Below, one piece after another: positions 1-7,484 of a stretch of DNA of 12,277 nt. Within the stretch, counting starts at the first letter, position 1; each line of letters starts with the position of its first letter. Where the stretch lies: positions 1 through 12,277 of the forward strand of contig DAIOGN010000101.1 of the NCBI GenBank assembly GCA_036745245.1. The letters are read 5' to 3'. The stretch is from DAIOGN01 sp036745245. GTDB taxonomy: Bacteria > Zixibacteria > MSB-5A5 > JAUVRN01. The translations under genes were made by a program, and so were the position numbers. The notes under the pieces were generated by a model. It worked only from the letters and a program-made list of their open reading frames with translations, was not told the DNA's origin and searched no databases.

Positions 1-1
1 C

Positions 2-1186
2 GCCAATCTGTTTCTCGGACGCGAGCAGGCTCCGCGAGGCATGCTGCATCCAGAACGCGAACTCGAGCGAGCGCGCGAGGTGCTGGCCCGGCTCGGGACA
101 GAACTGGATCCGAGCGGTCGCGTCTCCGAGCTGGCGGTGGCCGAACAGCAGCAGGTGGAAATCGCCCGGGCGCTGGTGGCCGACGCACGAATTCTCATCA
201 TGGACGAACCCACGGCCGCACTCACGCCACGCGAAGTGGAGCGGTTGTTTGGCCTGCTTCGCGAACTGGCAGAGCGAGGCATGGGCATCGTGTTTGTGAG
301 CCATCGCTTGGATGAAGTGCTCGCAATCGCCCACCAGGTCACCGTGATGCGAGACGGAATCACCGTGGCGTCGCGACCGGCCGCTCAAGTATCCCGCCGA
401 GAATTGATCGAACTCATGGTGGGGCGAACCATGGAAGATGAATTTCCCAAGGGATCGGCGGAGCTCGGTGCGGTTCGGTTATCCATTCGCGGAGTGTCGG
501 GAGGGAAGGTTCAGGACGTGTCGTTTTCGGTGCAGGCCGGAGAGATCGTAGGGCTGGCCGGGCTCATGGGAGCGGGGCGCACGGAACTGGCGCGGCTGAT
601 CTTTGGGGCCGATGCACGCGCATCGGGATCCGTGTGGATCGATGACGCCCGGATCGATCCCACGTCTCCTCGCGAGGCCGCTTCTGCCGGCCTCTGCCTG
701 CTCACCGAGGATCGCAAACGCGAAGGCCTGGTGCCACGCGCAACAGCAGTGGAGAACTTTGCTTTGCCCAGCCTGTCAAAATGGTCGAGGCATGGATTGC
801 TTCGGCTGCGCGAGGAAGCGGCGGCGTTTGCTGTGCATGTGAAGGCCCTCGGCATCAAGCTCTCCGGGAACCAGCAGCGCGCCGAAACGCTGTCGGGAGG
901 GAATCAGCAGAAACTGCTCATCGCGCGCTGGCTCGAGACCGATTCGGCCGTTTTCATGTTCGACGAACCCACCCGCGGAATCGACGTGGGCGCCAAATAC
1001 GAAATCTACACGATCATTCGCAAACTCGCGCACGCCGGCAAAGCGGTCGTTCTCATCTCCTCCGAACTTCCCGAGATCCTCGGCATGTGCGATCGAGTGC
1101 TGGTGATGAAATCGGGGCGCCTCGCCGGCGAAATCAGAAATGTCGCGGGCACCACTCCCGACGAGATCATGGCTCTGGCCGTATGA
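2..1186 (+). CDS. Sugar ABC transporter ATP-binding protein, RbsA/XylG/MglA type (5' partial)
   Basis: This is a cytoplasmic ATPase subunit that powers monosaccharide import. The reading frame is open to the left edge (first full codon at base 2, reading ANLFLGRE, a stretch typical of the first nucleotide-binding domain), so the first Walker A is off the window. Seen here are the rest of NBD1 (degenerate signature VAEQQQVEIARAL, Walker B LIMDEPTAAL, H-loop VSHRLDEV) and a complete NBD2 (GLMGAGRTEL in place of Walker A, signature LSGGNQQKLLIARW, Walker B FMFDEPTRGIDVGAK). A second P-loop without the usual GKT lysine is normal for this family. The stop overlaps the permease start (ATGA, 4 bp), which implies translational coupling. 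The family is clear; the substrate cannot be read from the sequence. A GH38-like gene downstream hints at mannose-containing sugars, but that is inference. Confidence 0.95.
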   Translation, partial: ANLFLGREQAPRGMLHPERELERAREVLARLGTELDPSGRVSELAVAEQQQVEIARALVADARILIMDEPTAALTPREVERLFGLLRELAERGMGIVFVSHRLDEVLAIAHQVTVMRDGITVASRPAAQVSRRELIELMVGRTMEDEFPKGSAELGAVRLSIRGVSGGKVQDVSFSVQAGEIVGLAGLMGAGRTELARLIFGADARASGSVWIDDARIDPTSPREAASAGLCLLTEDRKREGLVPRATAVENFALPSLSKWSRHGLLRLREEAAAFAVHVKALGIKLSGNQQRAETLSGGNQQKLLIARWLETDSAVFMFDEPTRGIDVGAKYEIYTIIRKLAHAGKAVVLISSELPEILGMCDRVLVMKSGRLAGEIRNVAGTTPDEIMALAV

Positions 1187-2547
1187 GCACCTCGGATCGA
1201 GGCAACCGGGCCACTCGCTGGCTATCCGACTACGGCATGCTGCCCGTGCTGCTGCTCTTGTGCGTACTCTTTTCCGCGCTCACGCTGCAGGATCAGGCCG
1301 TCACGGGTGCAGAAGGGGCGGAGCGGCTCCTTTCGAGCATGCCAGACCAACCCGCTGGCGAGCGCGGGTATCTGCTGCTCACCTCAGGCTCTCAGGACGA
1401 CGTGGACTTCGCCACGGCGTTTTCCAGAATCGCTGCGGAGCGTGGTTGGAAATACCTGGCACATTACGGCGATCCGTCTTCCATTCGCTCCTCCCTGGTG
1501 AGCATGGACTCGGCGGGAGTGGAGTACTCTCACATCGTGACCACGTCTGCTTACAGACCTGTGGTGCAGCAGATCGCATCAGAGTTGCCGAGCTTTCGCA
1601 GCGCAACCATCCTCAGTCCCGCAACCCGGCGCTGGCCAACCTTTCTGCTGGCCGAAAACCTGCGCAACGTAGCCAATCAGATCTCCGTGATCGCGATCAT
1701 CGCCATCGGCATGACCATGGTGATCGTGGCAGGTGGCATCGATCTTTCTGTGGGCAGTTTGATCGCACTTTCCGCCGTGGTCATCGCGCGAGTGATTGGC
1801 GCCCTCGGCGGAGCAGGCGCATCCTCAGGCGGCGTGATCCTGGGCGTGCTCGCGGCGCTCGCCGTGTGCGCAGCCATCGGCTCGTTTTCCGGTCTCATGA
1901 TCACGTCATTCCGCATTCCGCCATTCATCGCCACGCTCGCCATGATGCAGGTGGCGGCCGGAGTGGCGTACATCATCTCGCAAGGCAAACCGATCTACCA
2001 GCTCCCGGAAGGCTTTGTCTGGCTGGGGCGCGGTCACGACCCGGTGGCGCACCTTCCAGTTGCCGTGCTGCTCATGGTTGTGCTATACATACTGGCCTGG
2101 GTGGTCATGGAACGTACCACCTTCGGACGATACCTCTACGCCGTCGGCGGCAATTCGGAAGCCGCGCGATTGGCCGGCATCCGTGTTAGAGTCGTCCAAT
2201 GGGTCGCCTACGCACTCTGTGCACTTCTGGCCGGCCTGGGCGGGATCGTCATGGCTTCCCAGCTTAAGAGCGGCGCACCTACGTACGGACTCACCTACGA
2301 GCTGTACGTGATCGCGGCTGTCGTGGTAGGCGGCACAAGCCTGTCCGGCGGAGAGGGCAAAATCTTCGGCACGCTGATTGGCGCCTTCATCATCGCAGTG
2401 ATTCAGAATGGCATGAATTTAATGCACATCGAAAGCTACACGCAGAAAGTGGTACTGGGCCTGGTCATACTTGCGGCCGTGCTGATCGACCGGCTCAAAT
2501 CGAAGGGACTCTCTCGCGGCTTCACCTGGTTGCGGTCCAACCCGTAA
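1183..2547 (+). CDS. Sugar ABC transporter permease, RbsC-like, with an extracytoplasmic insert
   Basis: This is an inner-membrane permease of the branched-chain amino acid/ribose transport superfamily (BPD_transp_2), paired with the preceding ATPase. The start is the ATG inside the ATGA overlap; the frame is open further upstream but that would lie inside the ATPase gene. The 454 residues compare with about 320-340 for ordinary RbsC proteins. TM1 is around residues 18-35. The next recognisable permease segment starts around 155-165 and leads into the conserved GGIDLSVGS (184-192), followed by the remaining helices and the cytoplasmic loop GGNSEAARLAGI. The excess lies at about residues 36-150. 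It is hydrophilic and alternates strand-like (GYLLLTSG, SHIVTTS, SATILSP) and helix-like stretches, resembling one Rossmann-type lobe of a periplasmic sugar-binding protein. The permease call is certain; the origin of the insert is inference. Confidence 0.93.
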   Translation: MSTSDRGNRATRWLSDYGMLPVLLLLCVLFSALTLQDQAVTGAEGAERLLSSMPDQPAGERGYLLLTSGSQDDVDFATAFSRIAAERGWKYLAHYGDPSSIRSSLVSMDSAGVEYSHIVTTSAYRPVVQQIASELPSFRSATILSPATRRWPTFLLAENLRNVANQISVIAIIAIGMTMVIVAGGIDLSVGSLIALSAVVIARVIGALGGAGASSGGVILGVLAALAVCAAIGSFSGLMITSFRIPPFIATLAMMQVAAGVAYIISQGKPIYQLPEGFVWLGRGHDPVAHLPVAVLLMVVLYILAWVVMERTTFGRYLYAVGGNSEAARLAGIRVRVVQWVAYALCALLAGLGGIVMASQLKSGAPTYGLTYELYVIAAVVVGGTSLSGGEGKIFGTLIGAFIIAVIQNGMNLMHIESYTQKVVLGLVILAAVLIDRLKSKGLSRGFTWLRSNP

Positions 2548-2572
2548 GCGGGCTGGGTCGATCGCCTATTAT

Positions 2573-2578
2573 AAGGAG
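2573..2578 (+). promoter_or_regulatory. Shine-Dalgarno of the GH38-like gene
   Basis: AAGGAG lies 6 nt before the ATG at 2585. It fixes the start and gives a protein that opens with a signal peptide. The gap after the permease stop is 37 bp with no promoter I can defend, so this gene is probably in the same transcript as the transporter genes. Confidence 0.8.
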
Positions 2579-2584
2579 CAGGTC

Positions 2585-5500
2585 ATGCGTATCGGAACCT
2601 CACTGGCCATCCTGGCCACTCTCACGTGCGCCTTGTCCGTTACGGCACAGGTTGAAGAGCCGAAGCCCGTGCAGCGCCGGCTGGGCGCCGTGGCTACGGC
2701 GCACCTCGACACACAGTGGCGGTGGACCATCAAGAACACCATCGAGGAGTACATCCTCAACACAATGAAGGACAACTTCCGCCACTTTGAACAATACCCC
2801 GAGTATGTGTTCAGCTTCGAGGGCGCGTTTCGCTACATGCTCGCCAAGGAGTACTACCCCGAAGAGTATGCGCGCCTGAAGAAGTACGTGGCCGAGGGCC
2901 GCTGGCGCGTGGCGGGAAGCTGGGTGGATGCGGTGGACGTAAACACTCCGTCGTTCGAATCCCTGGTGCGCCACACCCTGTACGGCAACGGATTCTACAA
3001 GGAGGAGTTCGGCAAGCAAAGCTACGACATCTTCCTGCCGGGTTGTTTCGGGTTCGGCTATGCTCTGCCTTCCATTGCGCACCACTGCGGATTGAAGAGC
3101 TTTTCCACGCAGAAACTCACGTGGGGATGCTCGGTCCCCGTGCCGTTCTCCATTGGCAAGTGGCGCGGTGTAGACGGGTCGTCAATTCTGGCCGGCCTCA
3201 ACCCCGGCGACTACACAACCGCCTTCAGTGGCGACCTGTCCCGCGACACTGTGTGGGGACCCGTGATCGATTCGCTTGGGGCTGCCAGCGGTTGCTACGC
3301 GGCCTATGTCTACCACGGCACCGGCGACGTAGGTGGTGCACCCGACTCGCTCTCTGTGGATTGGCTGACTAAGTCCATGAAGAGCGACGGGCCCATCCAG
3401 GTGAGCGCGATCGGCTCCGACGAGCTTGTATCTCTCGTTGCGAACTATCCCGACGCGAATCTGTTGCAGTACGACGGCGAATTGGTGATGACGCGGCACG
3501 GCGTGGGCTGCTACACCTCCCAGTCGGCCATGAAACGGTGGAATCGTCAAAACGAACTTCTGGCCGCTGCGGCCGAACGAGCGGCGGTGACGGCAAGCCT
3601 TCTGGGTGGATACACCTATCCCGGGAACATGTTGAAGCAGGCGTGGGTGCGGTTTCTGTGGCACCAGTTTCACGACGATCTCACGGGAACGTCGATTCCG
3701 GAAGCATACGAATTTTCCTGGAGCGACGAGCTGTTGAGTCTCAACCAGTTTTCCAGCGTGCTTACGTCTGCTGTGGGCGCCGTCACGTCGGCCCTCGATA
3801 CGCGCGGCGAGGGCGTAAGCGTAGTGGTGTACAATCCGCTCTCGTTTGCCCGCACGGATGTGGCCGAGCTGACACTTCCGAATGAGAAGAGCAATGCCGG
3901 AGCGATCCAGGTGTTCGGGCCCGACGGCAAGGAAGTGCCAAGTCAGGCAACGCCTTCCGGCACCTCTTCGATTGCGGTAAAGTTTCTCGCCACGGTGCCG
4001 TCGGTGAGCTTTGCGGTGTACGACGTGCGGCCCGGCAAGAAGGCCAACGATAAGGCGGCCATCGTCACGGCTACGGCCACGGGGCTTGAAAGCGAGCGCT
4101 ACAGGGTGTCAATCGATCAGCTCGGAGACGTCATCAGCATTTTCGACAAGCGCGCCAGCCGCGAACTCCTGGCAGGACCGATTCACTGGGAGCTGATCAC
4201 CGACAAACCGCAGCGCTGGCCGGCGTGGGAGATACAGTACGAAGACCTGCAGGCGGGTCCCTATAACGTGCTGTGGGGCGCGCCGGTCGTTGAAGTGCTG
4301 GAATCCGGCCCTGTGTGCGGCGCGATCAGGGTTTCCCGGACTTTCGACAAGTCCAGCTGCCGCACCACCATTCGCCTGGCGCAGGGCGCCGCAGGCGACC
4401 GGATCGACTTTGTGAACGATGTGGACTGGGCCGAACGGGCGTCGTTGCTCAAGGTGGCGTTCAAGCCCACGTTCACCAACGACAGCGTCACGTACGATCT
4501 CGGGCTGGGCACCATCAAGCGCGGCACCAGCACAGAAAAGAAGTACGAAGTGCCCGGTCAGCAATGGGCGGATCTCACCTCCATCGATAGCTCGTACGGA
4601 CTGGCCGTACTCAACGATTGCAAATACGGCTGGGATCATCCAGACCCCTCCACCTTGCGGCTTACGCTGATTCATACCCCTGCGGTGGACGAAGCGTGGA
4701 ATTGGGTGGGAGACCAGCGCACGCAAGATCTGGGCCATCATCAATTCACTTACTCCGTGGCTGGCCATCAGGGCAGCTGGCAGGACAATGGCATCCCTCA
4801 GCAAGCCGCGCGGCTCAATCAGCCGTTGCGAGCGTTCTTTGTACCCGCTCATGAAGGCGCACTCGGAAAGAAGTACTCCCTGCTCAAGCTCGAGGGCGAT
4901 GGCCAGGTGATGATCGAGGCCATCAAGAAAGCCGAGGGCTCGAATGAGATCATTGTGCGGGTGAAGGAAGTCGCCGGAAGGCCGGCTGCGAAGATGGCCC
5001 TCGTATTCAACCGTCCTCTGGCAGCGGCGACTGAGGTGAACGGACAGGAGGAGTCGGTCGCCAGAGCAATTTTCGCAAAAGAAAAGGTGAGCTTCGCCCT
5101 CACGCCGTACCAGCCCCAGGCCTTTGCCGTGAGATTTGCAGCCTCCGAGAAACCGCAGGTGGCGGCACTGAGTTCACAACCGATCACACTGACGCACGAT
5201 CTCGACGGAATTTCCGGCGACGCCGAACGTACCGATGGCAACCTCGACGGCCTCGGAAACACGCTGGTGGCCGAACTGCTCCCGGCCGAATTGAACTACA
5301 CAGGTGTGCGCTTCACCTTTGGACCCACCACGACCGGCGCCAGGAATGTTGTTTCCTGCTCGGGGCAGACACTCACCCTGCCGGCGCCTCCAGCCAAGTC
5401 GGCGTGGTCCGATGCCTATCTGCTCATGCTGGCCACGGGCGGGCCGCAGGAGGGAGTGATCAAGGTGGAAGGGGGCGACAGTGATTTTGAGAAGCCCGTG

Positions 5501-6541
5501 TCACTGTACGAGTACACCCAACCTGTGGGGCAGTGGAACAATCGCATCGTGAATGGTGAGGTCGTCACCGACGAAAACGCGATTCTCCCGGCGTACATCA
5601 ACCAGGCTCCTGTGGCATGGGCGGGCACACATCGCCATTCGGCCAAGGGCACCAATGACACGTACCTGTTCACCTACCTCTATGCACAGCGCGTGGAACT
5701 GCCTGAGGGATCGCGGACGATCAGGCTGCCTGACAATCCGAAAATCAAACTACTGGCGGCCACTGTGGCGGGCACGCAGCACGACCGGGTAGTGTTCACA
5801 ACGCCTGTGTACGACACGGCATCGGCTCGATTCACGCGGGCCATGGCCTCCGAACCGGTCTTCATCGACTCCACTGTAGTTCAGCTGTCCAGCCCGATGC
5901 CCGGAACTGTTGTGAGGTACACGGTGGACGGCACCGAACCCGATCTCCACGCCGCCGTGTATACGGAGCCCCTTCGACTCGCATCTACGACGACCGTCAA
6001 ATCGAAGGCGTACAGCCGGGCGGATGAGGGCGGCGTCACCAACAGCTTCAACGTACACAAACTCATCCCGCGTGCCCCGGTGGAGGTCAAGAACCCCGCT
6101 TCGGGTCTGCAGGCCAGCTATTACGAGGGAGAGTGGGAGAAGCTTCCCAATTTTGATTCACTGCCCATCGTGATGTCATACGTAGCTCCCCAGGTGAACA
6201 TCCCCGACACGGCACGGCCGGAAGACTACGGCCTGGTGTTCAAGGGATTCGTTCGCGTGCCGGCCGCCGGCATGTACGAATTCGGCATCAGTTCAGACGA
6301 TGGCAGCGCACTCTGGGTGGCCGACACCCTGGTGGCCGACAACGACGGCCTTCACGGCGACGGTGAAGTCGCTGGCAAAGTGGCGCTGGAGCCTGGCCTG
6401 CACGCTATCGAAGCCCGGATGTTTCAATGCAAGGGCGGACAGGCTCTGAAGATGTTTGTCACGGGTCCCGGTGTGGAGCGGCAGGAAGTGGGCGCAGCCA
6501 TGTTGTTTCACAAGCCCGCATCCCGCAGCGCTAAGAAGTAG
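2585..6541 (+). CDS. Secreted GH38 alpha-mannosidase-like protein with CHB_HEX_C and PA14 domains; nucleophile Asp replaced by Gly
   Basis: A 1318-residue exported protein. Residues 1-22 form a Sec signal peptide (cleavage near VTA|Q). The GH38 catalytic domain spans about 33-295, with HLDTQWRW (H40 and D42, metal ligands), then the helical middle domain to about 385, with YTSQSAMKRWNRQNE and QFHDDLTGTS (H363, metal ligand). A GH38 C-terminal beta region runs to about 865, and a further beta domain covers about 872-1062. A CHB_HEX_C-like module (VRYTVDGTEPD) is at about 1088-1158 and a PA14 domain at about 1173-1310 (YYEG, ISSDDGSALWV). GH38 enzymes cleave terminal alpha-mannosides with retention. 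The motif expected as LPDCFG or PDxFG reads LPGCFGFG here: residue 153, which should be the Asp nucleophile and metal ligand, is Gly (GGT at 3041-3043). The protein may therefore be inactive, or this may be a single-base error or mutation. Its place after sugar-transporter genes suits glycan breakdown or sensing. Confidence 0.9.
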   Translation: MRIGTSLAILATLTCALSVTAQVEEPKPVQRRLGAVATAHLDTQWRWTIKNTIEEYILNTMKDNFRHFEQYPEYVFSFEGAFRYMLAKEYYPEEYARLKKYVAEGRWRVAGSWVDAVDVNTPSFESLVRHTLYGNGFYKEEFGKQSYDIFLPGCFGFGYALPSIAHHCGLKSFSTQKLTWGCSVPVPFSIGKWRGVDGSSILAGLNPGDYTTAFSGDLSRDTVWGPVIDSLGAASGCYAAYVYHGTGDVGGAPDSLSVDWLTKSMKSDGPIQVSAIGSDELVSLVANYPDANLLQYDGELVMTRHGVGCYTSQSAMKRWNRQNELLAAAAERAAVTASLLGGYTYPGNMLKQAWVRFLWHQFHDDLTGTSIPEAYEFSWSDELLSLNQFSSVLTSAVGAVTSALDTRGEGVSVVVYNPLSFARTDVAELTLPNEKSNAGAIQVFGPDGKEVPSQATPSGTSSIAVKFLATVPSVSFAVYDVRPGKKANDKAAIVTATATGLESERYRVSIDQLGDVISIFDKRASRELLAGPIHWELITDKPQRWPAWEIQYEDLQAGPYNVLWGAPVVEVLESGPVCGAIRVSRTFDKSSCRTTIRLAQGAAGDRIDFVNDVDWAERASLLKVAFKPTFTNDSVTYDLGLGTIKRGTSTEKKYEVPGQQWADLTSIDSSYGLAVLNDCKYGWDHPDPSTLRLTLIHTPAVDEAWNWVGDQRTQDLGHHQFTYSVAGHQGSWQDNGIPQQAARLNQPLRAFFVPAHEGALGKKYSLLKLEGDGQVMIEAIKKAEGSNEIIVRVKEVAGRPAAKMALVFNRPLAAATEVNGQEESVARAIFAKEKVSFALTPYQPQAFAVRFAASEKPQVAALSSQPITLTHDLDGISGDAERTDGNLDGLGNTLVAELLPAELNYTGVRFTFGPTTTGARNVVSCSGQTLTLPAPPAKSAWSDAYLLMLATGGPQEGVIKVEGGDSDFEKPVSLYEYTQPVGQWNNRIVNGEVVTDENAILPAYINQAPVAWAGTHRHSAKGTNDTYLFTYLYAQRVELPEGSRTIRLPDNPKIKLLAATVAGTQHDRVVFTTPVYDTASARFTRAMASEPVFIDSTVVQLSSPMPGTVVRYTVDGTEPDLHAAVYTEPLRLASTTTVKSKAYSRADEGGVTNSFNVHKLIPRAPVEVKNPASGLQASYYEGEWEKLPNFDSLPIVMSYVAPQVNIPDTARPEDYGLVFKGFVRVPAAGMYEFGISSDDGSALWVADTLVADNDGLHGDGEVAGKVALEPGLHAIEARMFQCKGGQALKMFVTGPGVERQEVGAAMLFHKPASRSAKK

Positions 6542-6580
6542 TTCTCTGGGGAAGGGTAAGCAGAAGGGCAGGTGTTCGGC

Positions 6581-6597
6581 GTCTGCGAGCAGCAGGC
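6581..6597. terminator. Weak hairpin between convergent genes
   Basis: GTCTGC, loop GAGCA, GCAGGC forms a 6-bp stem with one G-U pair, in the 70-bp gap between the stop of the GH38-like gene and the stop of the oppositely oriented GIY-YIG gene. There is no T-run on either side, so it is at best a poor terminator. The gap shows nothing else. Confidence 0.2.
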
Positions 6598-6611
6598 TCA
6601 GGGTGCAGTCC

Positions 6612-6965
6612 CTAGTTCTGCCACACCGCGTATCCCCTGTTCCTCAGCGCCTCCGCGAGCTGCACTTCCACACGGCAGGCGTCTTCGTAGTACAGAGGAT
6701 TGTGGTGCTCGTACAGCTCCGGAATCAGGCGCAGGCCATAGCGCTTCACGTACTTGCCCGATTTGTATCCAGCCTTGTGCTGATCGAAGCGCACGTCGGG
6801 TGTGTGCGCTGACATACCAACGTACACGCATGACCTGGGCTTGGTGCAATCGGGGTTGGCCTCGCGGAACTTGTGAAACTGGAATACCGTGGGGTCGAGT
6901 TCCACCACGTATACGCTGAAGCGGCGCGCTGAGTCCACGCCGGCACTTCTGGTGGCGCTACGCAC
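6612..6965 (-). CDS. GIY-YIG nuclease-like small protein
   Basis: A 117-residue protein with the landmarks of the compact GIY-YIG fold: a first strand SVYVVELD (17-24) in place of GIY, then CVYVGMS (46-52) as the YIG strand, an Arg-bearing helix DVRFDQHKAG (R59, H63), and a later helix with the candidate metal-binding Glu (CRVEVQLAEALR, E100), ending in GYAVWQN. The family contains small endonucleases and DNA-repair or mobile-element nucleases; the role of this subgroup is not known to me. The start used is GTG at 6963-6965, preceded by a weak GGA. It overlaps the end of the upstream receiver-like gene by 8 bp, suggesting translational coupling. Internal GTG codons could be the true start, since relatives often begin close to the SVYV strand. 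The fold is fairly secure; nuclease activity is not shown. Confidence 0.75.
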   Translation of the reverse strand: MRSATRSAGVDSARRFSVYVVELDPTVFQFHKFREANPDCTKPRSCVYVGMSAHTPDVRFDQHKAGYKSGKYVKRYGLRLIPELYEHHNPLYYEDACRVEVQLAEALRNRGYAVWQN

Positions 6966-7404
6966 GTTTTCCGGATTTCGCGGAGCGCGCGGTATTGCGG
7001 GTGCGCCTCGGCTTGACCGGGCCGGGCTCGGTCCTGTGCGCGGGCCGGCCCAGCCGGTCGATGGCCTCGCACAGTTCGTGAAGTGCCATCGGCGCCTCCA
7101 TCGTTTCCACCTGGTACTGGGCGCACGTGCGCTTGTCTGATTCCGACAGCAGTCCCGAAATCAAAAGCACCCCGTATGTGCGTACTTCGGGCAGCAGGCA
7201 CACGTGGTGCATGGCCAATGACATGGACAGTCCCATGTTGGTGAGCACCAGCACGTCGTACGAGTCGTGCTGGAACACGCAGTTCATGTAGTCCAGGTCC
7301 TTCAGCTTGGAGGCCTCAGAGATGAAGTCCAGCTCGTACTGCGGCAGCGACTCCTCGAGCAGCTTCCGAAAGACCCTGTTGGTGCAGAGGACGAGTAGTT
7401 TCAT
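6958..7404 (-). CDS. Receiver-like protein without phosphorylation residues (pseudo-receiver)
   Basis: A 148-residue protein if it starts at the ATG at 7402-7404. A TTG at 7458 would add 18 residues but lies before the natural first strand MKLLVLC, so I prefer the ATG; a GAGG sits very close to it. Residues 1-118 have the beta-alpha alternation of a response-regulator receiver domain: MKLLVLC, a helix, a second strand, YDVLVLTNMGLS, YGVLLISG, then VETMEAP and a final helix. The diagnostic residues are absent: C7-T8-N9 where the acidic pair should be, T55 at the phospho-acceptor position, and A104 in place of the conserved Lys before Pro. About 30 basic residues follow (many R, K and P), possibly for nucleic-acid contact. 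It lies between fic and the GIY-YIG gene on the same strand. The receiver fold is inferred from pattern; the function is unknown. Confidence 0.65.
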   Translation of the reverse strand: MKLLVLCTNRVFRKLLEESLPQYELDFISEASKLKDLDYMNCVFQHDSYDVLVLTNMGLSMSLAMHHVCLLPEVRTYGVLLISGLLSESDKRTCAQYQVETMEAPMALHELCEAIDRLGRPAHRTEPGPVKPRRTRNTARSAKSGKRA

Positions 7405-7467
7405 ATCCTCGTTATCGGCAGGGGCGGGGCCCACCAGAAGTGTCTGGAGAGTGTGCAAATGTGCGAC

Positions 7468-7482
7468 CGGGGTCTGACCCCG
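7468..7482. repeat. REP-like palindrome CGGGGTC-T-GACCCCG
   Basis: A perfect 7-bp inverted repeat with a 1-nt centre, three bases beyond the fic stop and about 60 bp before the receiver-like start. The core GGGGTCTGACCCC resembles short palindromes scattered in many genomes and often linked to IS200-like (REP-associated) transposases; that resemblance is from memory. No transposase is nearby. As RNA it could form a short hairpin after fic, but no T-run follows it on the - strand. Confidence 0.5.
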
Positions 7483-7484
7483 CC

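Noticed and set aside
41..100. ATG at 41 as the start of the ATPase gene
   Set aside because: The frame is open to the window edge, the residues before this ATG fit the family, and the first Walker A would be missing, so the gene is simply cut by the window.
781..1182. Upstream extension of the permease frame inside the ATPase gene
   Set aside because: The ATPase frame over this stretch carries clear NBD2 motifs. The permease frame there has no membrane or family features, and the ATGA overlap gives a natural start at 1183.
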